Below are positions 44,080 through 51,941 of a stretch of DNA of 64,000 bases, one piece after another. The DNA is from an uncultured Lachnospiraceae bacterium (lineage in GTDB: Bacteria; Bacillota; Clostridia; Lachnospirales; Lachnospiraceae): positions 48,083-112,082 of the forward strand of contig CATOJY010000008.1 in assembly GCA_951800685.1 (NCBI GenBank). Reading direction: 5' to 3'. The translations under genes and the position numbers were made by a program. Numbering within the stretch: the first letter of the stretch is position 1; every line of letters starts with the position of its first letter. The notes below the pieces were generated by a model. That model ran no database searches. It had not been told where the DNA came from and worked only from the letters and a program-made list of their open reading frames with translations.

Positions 44080-44856
44080 TTATTTTTCAGCACACACATT
44101 CTGTCTGCCTATCGTCATATGATTGATCATGCCCGCCAGATACCCGGCGCCAAACCCGTTATCGATATTGACTACCGAAACGCCGCTGGCACAGGAATTG
44201 AGCATAGAAAGAAGTGCGCTCACCCCGTGAAAAGAAGCGCCATAGCCTATGCTTGTGGGTACCGCAATCACCGGGCAGTCCGCCAGCCCGCCGATCACAC
44301 TGGCCAGCGCGCCTTCCATCCCCGCAATAGCGATAATCACAGAGGCCCCCATGATCTCATCCATATGCGCCAGCATCCGGTGCAGCCCCGCCACACCCAC
44401 GTCATAGAGCCGAATCACTTCATTGCCATGTACCTGCGCCGTAAGTGCCGCTTCCTCAGCTACCGGGATATCCGAAGTGCCTCCCGTGGCCACCACGATC
44501 CTGCCGATTCCATCCGGCACAGGTATCTCACCAATAATACCAATCCTTGCTTCCTTATGGTAATCCAGCTCATGTACACCGGAAATACTTTCCGCCGCTT
44601 CATCAGAAAGACGAGTGATCAGAATCGTATTCTGTCCATTATTCTTCATCGTTTCAATAATACCAAGCATCTGCTTTGCTGTTTTACCTGCGCCATAGAT
44701 AACCTCCGGCGCACCCTGCCGGATACTGCGGTGCATGTCCACTTTGGCATAGCCAATATCCTCAAACGGCGCTTTCTTAATCGTAAGCAGCGCTTCGTCA
44801 ACTGAGATTTCTCCACGCTGGACCGCTTCCAATGTTTTTCTGATCCCACTGTTCAT
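44080..44856 (-). CDS. larB: Nickel-pincer cofactor biosynthesis protein LarB
   Basis: The protein has about 258 residues; the start at 44856 has GGAGG seven bases upstream. LarB carboxylates and hydrolyses nicotinic acid adenine dinucleotide, the first step of the nickel-pincer pathway, and is related to PurE. Visible features are PEVIYGAGKTAKQMLGII, IVVATGGTSDIPVAEEAALT, DVGVAGLHR and the C-terminal IDNGFGAGYLAGMIN. The PurE-like fold is in the second half. The gene lies about 55 bases after larE and 15 before larC. Confidence 0.95.
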   Translation of the reverse strand: MNSGIRKTLEAVQRGEISVDEALLTIKKAPFEDIGYAKVDMHRSIRQGAPEVIYGAGKTAKQMLGIIETMKNNGQNTILITRLSDEAAESISGVHELDYHKEARIGIIGEIPVPDGIGRIVVATGGTSDIPVAEEAALTAQVHGNEVIRLYDVGVAGLHRMLAHMDEIMGASVIIAIAGMEGALASVIGGLADCPVIAVPTSIGYGASFHGVSALLSMLNSCASGVSVVNIDNGFGAGYLAGMINHMTIGRQNVCAEK

Positions 44857-44910
44857 CGTTTTCCTCCATTTCTGCACGATCTTGTCCAAATTCTGCTGCA
44901 CCGGCACATT

Positions 44911-45672
44911 TCATGTGTTTGTGGAACATCCTCTTGGCTCCAAATCAAGCAGAACTTCCCTATAATATTTCTTAAGCTCCCGCACAATGGCTTCTCTTTT
45001 TTTGACAGCACCCATAATCTGACTGTCTGGGAACTGGAGTTTCGCAATATTCCCTATCCTGCGTACCCGGAAATCCGTAAAACCCTGTGCAGACAAATAT
45101 GCTTCTGCCGCTTCCGTGGCTGCCAGTTTTTCCTCTGTGATTCTCTCCCCTGTGGGGATTCTCGTGGCAAGACAGGCATAGGCAGGCTTATCCCATGTAA
45201 AAAGCCCGGCCTCTTTCGAAAGACGGCGGATCTCCTCCTTCGTCAGCCCGCAGAGCCGCAGCGGCGACTGCACTGACAGTTCCTTAAGCGCCCGCATACC
45301 GGGACGGTCTTCCTCCTCATCAGAAGCATTGGTGCCGTCTAAAAGTACTGGAAATCCGTCTGCCTGCGCTTCTCTCATGATCGACTCAAAGATAAGCCTT
45401 TTGCAGTGATAACAACGCTCCTGCGGATTCTCTGCGATTGTTTCTAAAGCCAGCACATCCGCCTCAATGATCCTTTGTTCTACCCCAAGCTGCTCTGCCA
45501 GCCTCAGCGCATCATCCAATTCAAATTGTGGCTGAAAAACAGATTTCACATAGTAGGCCCGCACCTTAACGCCGCACTTTAGCGCTGCATAGAGCAAATA
45601 TGCAGAATCCACGCCACCGGAAAAGGCGACTGCTGCTTTCGGGTACTGTGCAAAAAACGCCGATAAATTCAT
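44911..45672 (-). CDS. larE: Sulfur insertase LarE, cysteine-rich type
   Basis: The protein has about 253 residues; ATG 45672 is chosen because homology starts there and AAGGAAGG lies upstream. The frame extends further upstream to 45798, but that part carries a terminator. LarE adds sulfur to the pyridinium dicarboxylate precursor. It has the PP-loop SGGVDS (18-23), C87 and C90 in RCYHCK, and C167 in AYACLATR. L. plantarum LarE has only the third Cys, which it sacrifices; the three-Cys set is known from [4Fe-4S] LarE homologues that work catalytically. It is the first gene of the lar-transporter operon. Confidence 0.94.
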   Translation of the reverse strand: MNLSAFFAQYPKAAVAFSGGVDSAYLLYAALKCGVKVRAYYVKSVFQPQFELDDALRLAEQLGVEQRIIEADVLALETIAENPQERCYHCKRLIFESIMREAQADGFPVLLDGTNASDEEEDRPGMRALKELSVQSPLRLCGLTKEEIRRLSKEAGLFTWDKPAYACLATRIPTGERITEEKLAATEAAEAYLSAQGFTDFRVRRIGNIAKLQFPDSQIMGAVKKREAIVRELKKYYREVLLDLEPRGCSTNT

Positions 45673-45961
45673 ACCGTATATATTCCTTCCTTTCTTCTCG
45701 TTCCCTACTGATGGCAGGTACGTATTCCCTAACTGTTGTATCTCCGCCTTCCCTGCATCCTGAAAAACAAAAGACATACGGTCTTCTCCGAAAACCATAT
45801 GCCTTCCTGTACATATATCATTCTATGTATAATCCTGTTTTGTACGTAATCTTATTTCGTCTTACACATCTGACCATGCCTTACAGCAGAGAAACTGCGC
45901 AGACCGACCGGAACTTCTTGTTCCGTCAATGACTTCCTATCATTCTCTTCTTGTCATGCAG
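45673..45961 (-). ncRNA. Structured leader of the lar operon (putative attenuator or riboswitch)
   Basis: About 290 bases separate the lar promoter from the larE ATG. The leader has hairpin 1 (45906-45927, GGAAC/GTTCC with outer GAC/GTC), hairpin 2 (45886-45898, GCAG/CTGC), a 6-bp stem TACATA/TATGTA (45810-45829) and then the intrinsic terminator at 45763-45801. An alternative stem ATATG/CATAT (45812-45816 with 45796-45800) would occlude the terminator arm. I do not recognise a known riboswitch consensus, including that for NiCo. Confidence 0.55.
45763..45801 (-). terminator. Intrinsic terminator in the lar leader
   Basis: On the minus strand CATATGGTTTTC pairs along all 12 positions with GAAGACCGTATG (two G-U pairs, GGA loop). 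TCTTTTGTTTTT follows. No minus-strand gene ends upstream, so it acts on the leader transcript of larE itself, about 90 bases before the start codon. Confidence 0.88.
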
Positions 45962-45968
45962 TAGTCTC

Positions 45969-45996
45969 ATTATACCATTTCGGACGCAAATAGCAA
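45969..45996 (-). promoter_or_regulatory. Sigma-A promoter of the lar operon
   Basis: On the minus strand TTGCTA (45991-45996), a 16-base spacer and TATAAT (45969-45974) form a good vegetative promoter. The -35 box touches an inverted repeat at 45995-46033. Confidence 0.78.
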
Positions 45997-46033
45997 GCAG
46001 ATTATATCATCAATCCAATGACGCAATCTGCTT
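45995..46033. promoter_or_regulatory. Inverted repeat between the divergent lar and lipoprotein promoters
   Basis: AAGCAGATT (45995-46003) and AATCTGCTT (46025-46033) are a perfect 9-bp inverted repeat with a 21-base spacer. It overlaps the lar -35 box. A second perfect repeat, CTGCTGT/ACAGCAG (46047-46064, 4-base spacer), follows. No T run follows either, so operators are more likely than terminators. Confidence 0.55.
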
Positions 46034-46079
46034 TCGTTTTGTTCTTCTGCTGTCCAGACAGCAGCATGCGCTGCAATCG

Positions 46080-46108
46080 TTGACTTTTACAGAATTCCTT
46101 TATATAAT
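46080..46108 (+). promoter_or_regulatory. Sigma-A promoter of the PepSY lipoprotein gene
   Basis: TTGACT (46080-46085), a 17-base spacer and TATAAT (46103-46108) form a near-consensus promoter, about 65 bases upstream of the start codon. Confidence 0.82.
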
Positions 46109-46172
46109 GATATACACGAATTGGTCAGGGATACCTGGCACATAACAACATTCTATGAATAAGGGGATTCTT

Positions 46173-47114
46173 ATGAAACAAAACCGCGCTGGAAAGTATA
46201 TTTTGCTCTTAAACTGTATTTTATTGCTAGTAACAGGCTGTGGTGGTACTGCCTCCCAGACACCAAATTCGATAGAGGAACTGTCTTCCGGCATACAAAC
46301 AGAGCCAGAGGATGATACCCCCAATTATCTGACCCTGGCGGAGGTTAAATCCATTGTAATCGAAAATGCCGGCCTTACAGAAGAACAAGTCCATTTCGTA
46401 AGGGCGCAGTTAGATTCTGAAGGAGCGCTCTCCTGCTATGATATAGAATTTGTCTGTGAGAACGCAACATATGACTATACTGTAAATGCCTTGAGCGGTG
46501 AAATTCTTGCCATGAACAGTTCTTCCGGTTCCTATGATCTGGCGGCATTTTCCGATACCGGTACAGCAGACGACAGGATAGAGACGGCAGCCGAAATACC
46601 ACAAAAACAGAATAACTCCGCATCAGTCAACCAGCAATCTGAAGATACGTCCTCCCAGCAGCAATATATCGGCACAGAGGCTGCCAAACAGGCGGCGCTC
46701 GACCATGCTGGACTCAAAACGGAAGAGGTAAACTTTGTGCATGCACACCTGGAAACAGATGATGGAATATGGCAGTACGACATAGAATTCCACAAAGATA
46801 CCATCGAGTATGATTATGATATCGATGCTCTGACAGGGGAAATCCTTTCTTTTGATCAGGATGCAGACTATTATCACCATGCACAGGCAGCCTCCGCCGG
46901 CAAGGAACAGATCTCAGAAGAGAAAGCCAAACAACTTGCTTTAGATCACGCCGGCGTCACAGAAGAAGACGCGCAGAAGCTGCAGATCAAATTTGACTAT
47001 GATGATGGCCGCGCCGAATATGAAGTGGAGTGGCATGTAGGCCGGACAGAATATTCCTGTGACGTGGATGCAGTAAGCGGCGCCATCCTCAGCTATGATA
47101 AGAAACTGGATTGA
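46173..47114 (+). CDS. Lipoprotein with three PepSY domains
   Basis: The protein has about 313 residues, with the start at 46173 preferred (AAGGGG six bases upstream). A lipoprotein signal (YILLLNCILLLVTGC) ends in the lipobox VTGC. Three PepSY repeats follow: each has a helix of the type KSIVIENAGLTEEQVHF, AKQAALDHAGLKTEEVNF or AKQLALDHAGVTEEDAQK, and then strands ending in YDYTVNALSGEILA, YDYDIDALTGEILSF or YSCDVDAVSGAILSY. PepSY domains often inhibit or regulate extracellular peptidases; the role here is unknown. A Ser/Gln-rich linker separates repeats 1 and 2. It is divergent from the lar operon, and its 3' end overlaps the pfkB stop by 22 bases. Confidence 0.92.
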   Translation: MKQNRAGKYILLLNCILLLVTGCGGTASQTPNSIEELSSGIQTEPEDDTPNYLTLAEVKSIVIENAGLTEEQVHFVRAQLDSEGALSCYDIEFVCENATYDYTVNALSGEILAMNSSSGSYDLAAFSDTGTADDRIETAAEIPQKQNNSASVNQQSEDTSSQQQYIGTEAAKQAALDHAGLKTEEVNFVHAHLETDDGIWQYDIEFHKDTIEYDYDIDALTGEILSFDQDADYYHHAQAASAGKEQISEEKAKQLALDHAGVTEEDAQKLQIKFDYDDGRAEYEVEWHVGRTEYSCDVDAVSGAILSYDKKLD

Positions 47115-48016
47115 ATCATCTGCCGGTATACGTTCTCCACTTCTTCCCCTGTAGCCAGTTGTTCAGAAAAGGCGCTTGCGCTTCCCGATGATATTCCCAT
47201 GATAAATGCATGTCCGTAATCCTTCTGCTCCATCCAGCCTGCAAGAAATCCTGCCACCATAGAATCTCCGGCTCCTACGCCGTTGACAAGCTTCCCTGCT
47301 GGCGCAGGCGCTTCATAGATGCTGCCGTCCTCTGCTGCCAATACTGCTCCTTCCCCGGCCATAGAGACCAGTACATTAGCCGCACCCATCTGCTGCATCT
47401 TTCTGGCATAAGGGATCACCTCTTCTCTGGTCCGCAGGGTCACTTTGAAAATCTCACCCAGTTCATGATTATTTGGTTTTACCAGAAAAGGATGGTATGC
47501 CAGCACATTGACTAACAAATCCTTTGTAGCGTCCACCACAATCATCACGCCCCGCCCGTCAAGCCGTTCCATGATCCTTCTGTATACGTCATCCGGCATC
47601 GAATTTGGAATACTTCCAGCCAAAACCAGCACGTCTCCTGTCCCCAAAACGTCCAGCTTCTCCATCAATTTCTGTACGTGCTCCTCACTGATTTCTGGAC
47701 CGCTGCCATTGATTTCCATCCCTTCAATGGACTTCAGCTTCACATTGATTCTGGAAATACCGTTGTCTAGCAAAATAAAATCAGACTTCACCCCCATCTG
47801 TTCAATCCGGCGTACGATCTCTGCACCCGTAAATCCAGCCGCAAATCCCAACGCCATACTCTCAATTCCAAGGTTTCCCAACACCATGGAGACATTCAAG
47901 CCTTTTCCTCCGGGAAGCAGTAGCTCCGAACTGGTCCGGTTCGTAACTCCCAGCTTAAAGTCCTCTACCGAAATAATGTAGTCCAATGACGGATTAAAAG
48001 TAACCGTATAAATCAT
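47093..48016 (-). CDS. PfkB-family sugar-phosphate kinase (1-phosphofructokinase-like)
   Basis: This kinase has about 307 residues, with the start at 48016 preferred (AGGAGG 8 bases upstream). It begins MIYTVTFNPSLDYIISVEDF, typical of FruK/LacC enzymes. LLPGGKGLNVSMVLGNLG and NGVGAGDSMVAGFLAGW (catalytic Asp in GAGD) are the PfkB signatures. It phosphorylates fructose 1-phosphate, tagatose 6-phosphate or a similar sugar phosphate. It lies 98 bases downstream of rhaD in the rhamnose operon. Canonical rhamnose breakdown needs no such kinase, so it may handle a side product or a related sugar. Confidence 0.88.
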   Translation of the reverse strand: MIYTVTFNPSLDYIISVEDFKLGVTNRTSSELLLPGGKGLNVSMVLGNLGIESMALGFAAGFTGAEIVRRIEQMGVKSDFILLDNGISRINVKLKSIEGMEINGSGPEISEEHVQKLMEKLDVLGTGDVLVLAGSIPNSMPDDVYRRIMERLDGRGVMIVVDATKDLLVNVLAYHPFLVKPNNHELGEIFKVTLRTREEVIPYARKMQQMGAANVLVSMAGEGAVLAAEDGSIYEAPAPAGKLVNGVGAGDSMVAGFLAGWMEQKDYGHAFIMGISSGSASAFSEQLATGEEVENVYRQMIQSSFLS

Positions 48017-48114
48017 TTCTTTCCCTCCTCTTATCACCACTTTCAAATCTCTTCCTGCCTTGCAAGATCCTCTGATTCCCATCTACTGGTTTTGCAAAAC
48101 AGGTTGTCTCATGT

Positions 48115-48942
48115 TTATTTCTCATAAAGGAACTTCTCTGGCAGCGTTACCTTAAAATCGGCCGCCAAATCACGGAAATTCTGCGGCGTGATAGTCTGCT
48201 GCTTATCCGGCCGCATGGAGAGCATTTTTACAAGAATCTCGGCCGCCTTCTCCACTGTATGCATCAGCCCAAAAGTCAAGTCAAAATCCTCACCGGACGC
48301 AAACATACCGTGATGCGCCCAAATTGTCACATCATATTGCCTCATCCGTTCACTGGTGGCAGCCGCAATATCCCTGCCGCCTGGCACCATCCAATCTATC
48401 ACTCCGATGCCGTCCGGGAATACTACCGGGCACTCCGTCGCCATCTCCCACAGTTCCCTCGTAAATACCTCGTCCTTAAGCGGCAGCACAAAAGTCAGAG
48501 CGATTACGTTTGTCGTGTGCGCATGGTAAATCACGCGGTGTCTTCCGCCAGTAACCTGTATCTTCACTTCATGGTTCATTAAATGGCTGGGCAGTTCACT
48601 AGTAGGCCTTCCGTCATTGACCAACCCCCAGCAAATACGGTAATTCTCACCCTTCTCATCAATTTCCACGATACCGATAGAATCCTCTGGGTCCAAAACG
48701 ACATTGCGAAAATATTTACCACTGCCCGTCACCAGGAAATATTCTCCTGCCAGCTTCGGCGTAGATACGCCAATCTCTTTCCACACCCCATCCTGTCCCA
48801 GCTCTTCCTTTACTGCCTCGGTTTCTTCTTTTTTCATACGGTAAGTCAGATTACCGCCGTTCCTCTCGTGCCAGCCTTGCTCCCAACCATCGTTACACAT
48901 TCTAATAAATCCCTGCACGAATTTTGCGTCTAAAACTTTCAT
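48115..48942 (-). CDS. rhaD: Rhamnulose-1-phosphate aldolase
   Basis: This class II aldolase has about 275 residues; the start at 48942 has GGAGG five bases upstream. It splits L-rhamnulose 1-phosphate to dihydroxyacetone phosphate and L-lactaldehyde. WHERNGGNLTYR (29-40) and the zinc ligands VIYHAHTTNVIAL and IWAHHGMFASG are visible. VTGSGKYFRNV is also typical of RhaD. It follows rhaA by about 118 bases. No lactaldehyde reductase (fucO/aldehyde dehydrogenase) is in the window. Confidence 0.95.
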   Translation of the reverse strand: MKVLDAKFVQGFIRMCNDGWEQGWHERNGGNLTYRMKKEETEAVKEELGQDGVWKEIGVSTPKLAGEYFLVTGSGKYFRNVVLDPEDSIGIVEIDEKGENYRICWGLVNDGRPTSELPSHLMNHEVKIQVTGGRHRVIYHAHTTNVIALTFVLPLKDEVFTRELWEMATECPVVFPDGIGVIDWMVPGGRDIAAATSERMRQYDVTIWAHHGMFASGEDFDLTFGLMHTVEKAAEILVKMLSMRPDKQQTITPQNFRDLAADFKVTLPEKFLYEK

Positions 48943-49060
48943 GTTGTCCTCCATCTTCTATAAAAACTTCTTCTTACCTCAATTATTGATATCATAACAA
49001 TTTAGACTTTATAGCTTATCAGATAAGCATATCTGGTGTAATATACTGGTACTGGCCTGA

Positions 49061-50320
49061 TCACTTCCGTTTACCAAACACTTCCATTTCATACTTCTGT
49101 ATCTCACCATAAAGATCAAAATCTCTCACCACACCACTCTGCTCACAGTAATAGTTCCACACATCCCCAAAGGGCAGCATTTTTACCGCTTCCTGAGTAG
49201 CCATCAGCTCTGTAAAGCGACTCTCGTCCTGCAGCTTCTTCAACCGCTCATTGGGCGTACATAGTGCTATCATTAGAGCTTTTTGGAAGCTTCTCATACC
49301 CACTGCCCAGGCAGATACACGATTGATGCTTGCGTCAAAATAATCCAGCGCAATATAGACACGGTCCAGCGCATTGCACCTCACAATCTCCTTGGCGATC
49401 TCTTTCGTCTCATCATCCAAAAGCAGCACATGATCGGAATCCCACCTCACCCCTCTTGTCACATGCAGGGCAATCTCAGGGTAGAAGCAGAGCATAGACG
49501 GGATCTTATCCGACACCAGTTCTGTGGGATGATAATGCCCGTTGTCCATCAGCGGCAGACAGCCTTCATTTCTGGCCGCCAGAGAAAGAGCAAACTCTGC
49601 GGAACCCGCCGTATACGACTCCACACCGATGCCGAACACTTTAGACTCAACGCAAGGTTTTACTTTCGACCTGTCATAAGGTTCGGAAAGAATCTCCTCG
49701 ATAGCCTCTTTATAACGCATTCTGGGACCCATACGGTCCGCCGGCACATCCTTAAAGCCGTCACCTGTCCAAATATTCATAACGCAGGGCACACCCGTCT
49801 CTTCCGCAAAATACTGGGCAATCCGAATACATGCCTTCCCATGTTCAATCCAAAACCTGCGCACTTTCGGGTCAGGACTCGAAAGTGTCAGTCCATTCTT
49901 TACCATTGGGTGGGAGAAAAAAGTGGGATTGAAATCCAGACCCATGCCTTTTTGCTTTGCAAACGCCACCCATTTTGCAAAATGCTTCGGCTCCAGCTTA
50001 TCTCGGTCCACGTATTCACCTGTTTCAAAGACCGCGTAGCACGCGTGCACATTGATCTTCTTTTTGCCTGGGATTAGGGAAATGGCCCTATCCATATCCG
50101 CCATCAACTCGTCAGGCGTCGTCGCTCTGCCTGGGTAATCTCCCGTCGTCTGGATTCCGCCTGTCAACGGACCATCATGGTCAAATCCTGTCACATCATC
50201 GCCCTGCCAGCAATGCATGGAAACTGACACCTCCTTCAATGTCTCCAGGGCAGTATCTGTATCCACCCCAACCGATGCAAATATTTCTTTTGCGGATGCA
50301 TATCTCTCTGTCGTTATCAT
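49061..50320 (-). CDS. rhaA: L-rhamnose isomerase
   Basis: This 419-residue isomerase converts L-rhamnose to L-rhamnulose in a metal-dependent way. Family features are VSVSMHCWQGDDVTGFD near the N-terminus, GLDFNPTFFSHPM, VMNIWTGDGFKD, PLMDNGHYHPTE (metal site) and INRVSAWAVGMRSFQKAL. Length matches the family (about 419). GAGGAG lies upstream of ATG. It is the second gene of the rha operon, about 31 bases after rhaB. Confidence 0.97.
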   Translation of the reverse strand: MITTERYASAKEIFASVGVDTDTALETLKEVSVSMHCWQGDDVTGFDHDGPLTGGIQTTGDYPGRATTPDELMADMDRAISLIPGKKKINVHACYAVFETGEYVDRDKLEPKHFAKWVAFAKQKGMGLDFNPTFFSHPMVKNGLTLSSPDPKVRRFWIEHGKACIRIAQYFAEETGVPCVMNIWTGDGFKDVPADRMGPRMRYKEAIEEILSEPYDRSKVKPCVESKVFGIGVESYTAGSAEFALSLAARNEGCLPLMDNGHYHPTELVSDKIPSMLCFYPEIALHVTRGVRWDSDHVLLLDDETKEIAKEIVRCNALDRVYIALDYFDASINRVSAWAVGMRSFQKALMIALCTPNERLKKLQDESRFTELMATQEAVKMLPFGDVWNYYCEQSGVVRDFDLYGEIQKYEMEVFGKRK

Positions 50321-50351
50321 GTTTTTGTTCTCCTCTTTTTCTTTTTACTTA

Positions 50352-51782
50352 CTAAATTTTATCACTATCCGTTTCCTGTCCTGGCTCATATGTCTGAATC
50401 TCAAATGATTCCGCAACACACCTTCGCGCATCTGCCAACCCCTCCAGTTCCCCAGCCTTGATCATCTGCGCCATAATATTACCGATAGCCGTGGCTTCTC
50501 CAGGCCCTGCGCAGACTGTTTTGCCTGTAGCTTGTGCCGTCAGCCGGTTCAGATACGCCGCGTTGGCCCCACCACCGATCACATGAATGCTTCTGTATGT
50601 CTTTCCAGTATTTCTCTCAATCTCCCGCACAGTCTGCCCATAACACCATGCCAGACTCCGGTAAATAATGCGGGCAATCTCCCCTGGTGTTTCCGGCGCT
50701 TTCTGTCCCGTCCCAATGCAGCAATCCTGAACCTCTTTTATCATGCTTTCCGGCGACAGAAAACGGTTATCGTTTGCATCTACCAGCGAAGTGAAATGCT
50801 GTGCCCTCTCCGCCATCCTGCAAAGCTCCGCATAGGAATACCGGACGTTTAGCTCCTCCCGTACCGACTGTATCATCCAAAGCCCCATAATGTTTTTCAG
50901 ATAACGAAACCTGTATTCGTACCCACCCTCGTTTGTGAAATTGGCTCGCCTACTCTCTTCCCTGCAGTCCGCTTTCGCCAACTCCACACCCATCAACGAC
51001 CAGGTGCCTGAACTGATATACAATCCATCCCCCTCTTCTTTCGGTACCGCCATCACGGCCGACGCCGTATCATGGCTGCCGCAGAGAACTATCTTGCAGC
51101 CGAAACCTACCTGTACCGCAATGTCCGGCTTTAATTTCCCAACTCCACTGCCTGGTATCTGCAGAGGAAGAAATATTTCCTCCGGGTAGCCTAGCAGACG
51201 GATCAAATCCTTATCCCACTGCTTCGTCGCCGGGCTGACTAACTGCGTAGACGTTCCATTCGTATACTCAGATACCTTATTTCCTGTTAAAAGAAACTGG
51301 AAATAATCTGGCAGCATCAAAAAAGTTTTCGCTTTATTCAGAATCTGCGGCTGCTGCCGCTTGTCCGCCATCAACTGATAAATGGTATTGAAGATCTGTT
51401 TCTGGATTCCCGTCCTCGCATAAAGCTCACTTTCGCCAATCAGCTCATAGACTGCATCGTCGCACCCATTTGTCCTTTTGTCCCGATAACCGTAAGTATC
51501 CCCAATCACCTGATCCCGCTCGTCAAGTAATACATAGTCCACCGCCCAGGTGTCTACAGACATACTCTCTGGAATTTTTCCGGCTTTTGCGCACGCTTTC
51601 ATGCCGTTTATGATCTCCGAGAACAGATGCTTTGTGTCCCACAGCAGTTTACCGTCTTTATTTGTCATCCTATTTTCAAAGCGGTAGATCTCGTCTATCC
51701 GTATCTTCCCCTCTTCCAGATACCCCAACATATGCCTTCCACTGGATGCGCCAATATCCACCGCAAGATAATACCTGCTCAT
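50352..51782 (-). CDS. rhaB: Rhamnulokinase
   Basis: This 476-residue FGGY-family kinase phosphorylates L-rhamnulose at C1. The N-terminal ATPase part reads YYLAVDIGASSGRHMLGYL. SVDTWAVDYVLLD (catalytic Asp region) and LCGSHDTASAVMAVP follow, and IHVIGGGANAAYLNRLTA is the adenosine-binding block in the second half. It is the first gene of rhaB-rhaA-rhaD-pfkB, with GGAGG five bases before ATG. The promoter region holds a large inverted repeat, suggesting activator control by the divergent AraC-family protein. Confidence 0.96.
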   Translation of the reverse strand: MSRYYLAVDIGASSGRHMLGYLEEGKIRIDEIYRFENRMTNKDGKLLWDTKHLFSEIINGMKACAKAGKIPESMSVDTWAVDYVLLDERDQVIGDTYGYRDKRTNGCDDAVYELIGESELYARTGIQKQIFNTIYQLMADKRQQPQILNKAKTFLMLPDYFQFLLTGNKVSEYTNGTSTQLVSPATKQWDKDLIRLLGYPEEIFLPLQIPGSGVGKLKPDIAVQVGFGCKIVLCGSHDTASAVMAVPKEEGDGLYISSGTWSLMGVELAKADCREESRRANFTNEGGYEYRFRYLKNIMGLWMIQSVREELNVRYSYAELCRMAERAQHFTSLVDANDNRFLSPESMIKEVQDCCIGTGQKAPETPGEIARIIYRSLAWCYGQTVREIERNTGKTYRSIHVIGGGANAAYLNRLTAQATGKTVCAGPGEATAIGNIMAQMIKAGELEGLADARRCVAESFEIQTYEPGQETDSDKI

Positions 51783-51835
51783 GATTACCCTCCATTTTCT
51801 TAACTTTTCGATGGACTTTTATTCTCCTTATGTTT

Positions 51836-51897
51836 ATCATACAAGAAAAGACACTAAAAAATAAGGTCGCCTTTCCACATATTTAGGGACCTTATTT
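51836..51897 (-). promoter_or_regulatory. rha promoter with a large inverted repeat overlapping its -35
   Basis: On the minus strand the -10 is TATGAT (51836-51841) and the 17-base-distant -35 region is poor. AAATAAGGTC (51859-51868) and GACCTTATTT (51888-51897) form a perfect 10-bp inverted repeat with a 19-base spacer. The proximal arm covers the -35 position. This is the arrangement of a class II AraC-type activator site. It lies between rhaB and the AraC-family gene. Confidence 0.7.
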
Positions 51898-51941
51898 GCA
51901 AAAAATTGATTTATACAGCAGACTATAGATGGGAGGAGATC

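Noticed and set aside
44119..44805. 228-codon plus-strand frame opposite larB
   Set aside because: Shadow of larB, with Arg/His-rich translation and no domain.
45673..45798. N-terminal extension of LarE from the start at 45798
   Set aside because: The extension contains an intrinsic terminator, is not like LarE homologues, and a better start with ribosome site exists at 45672.
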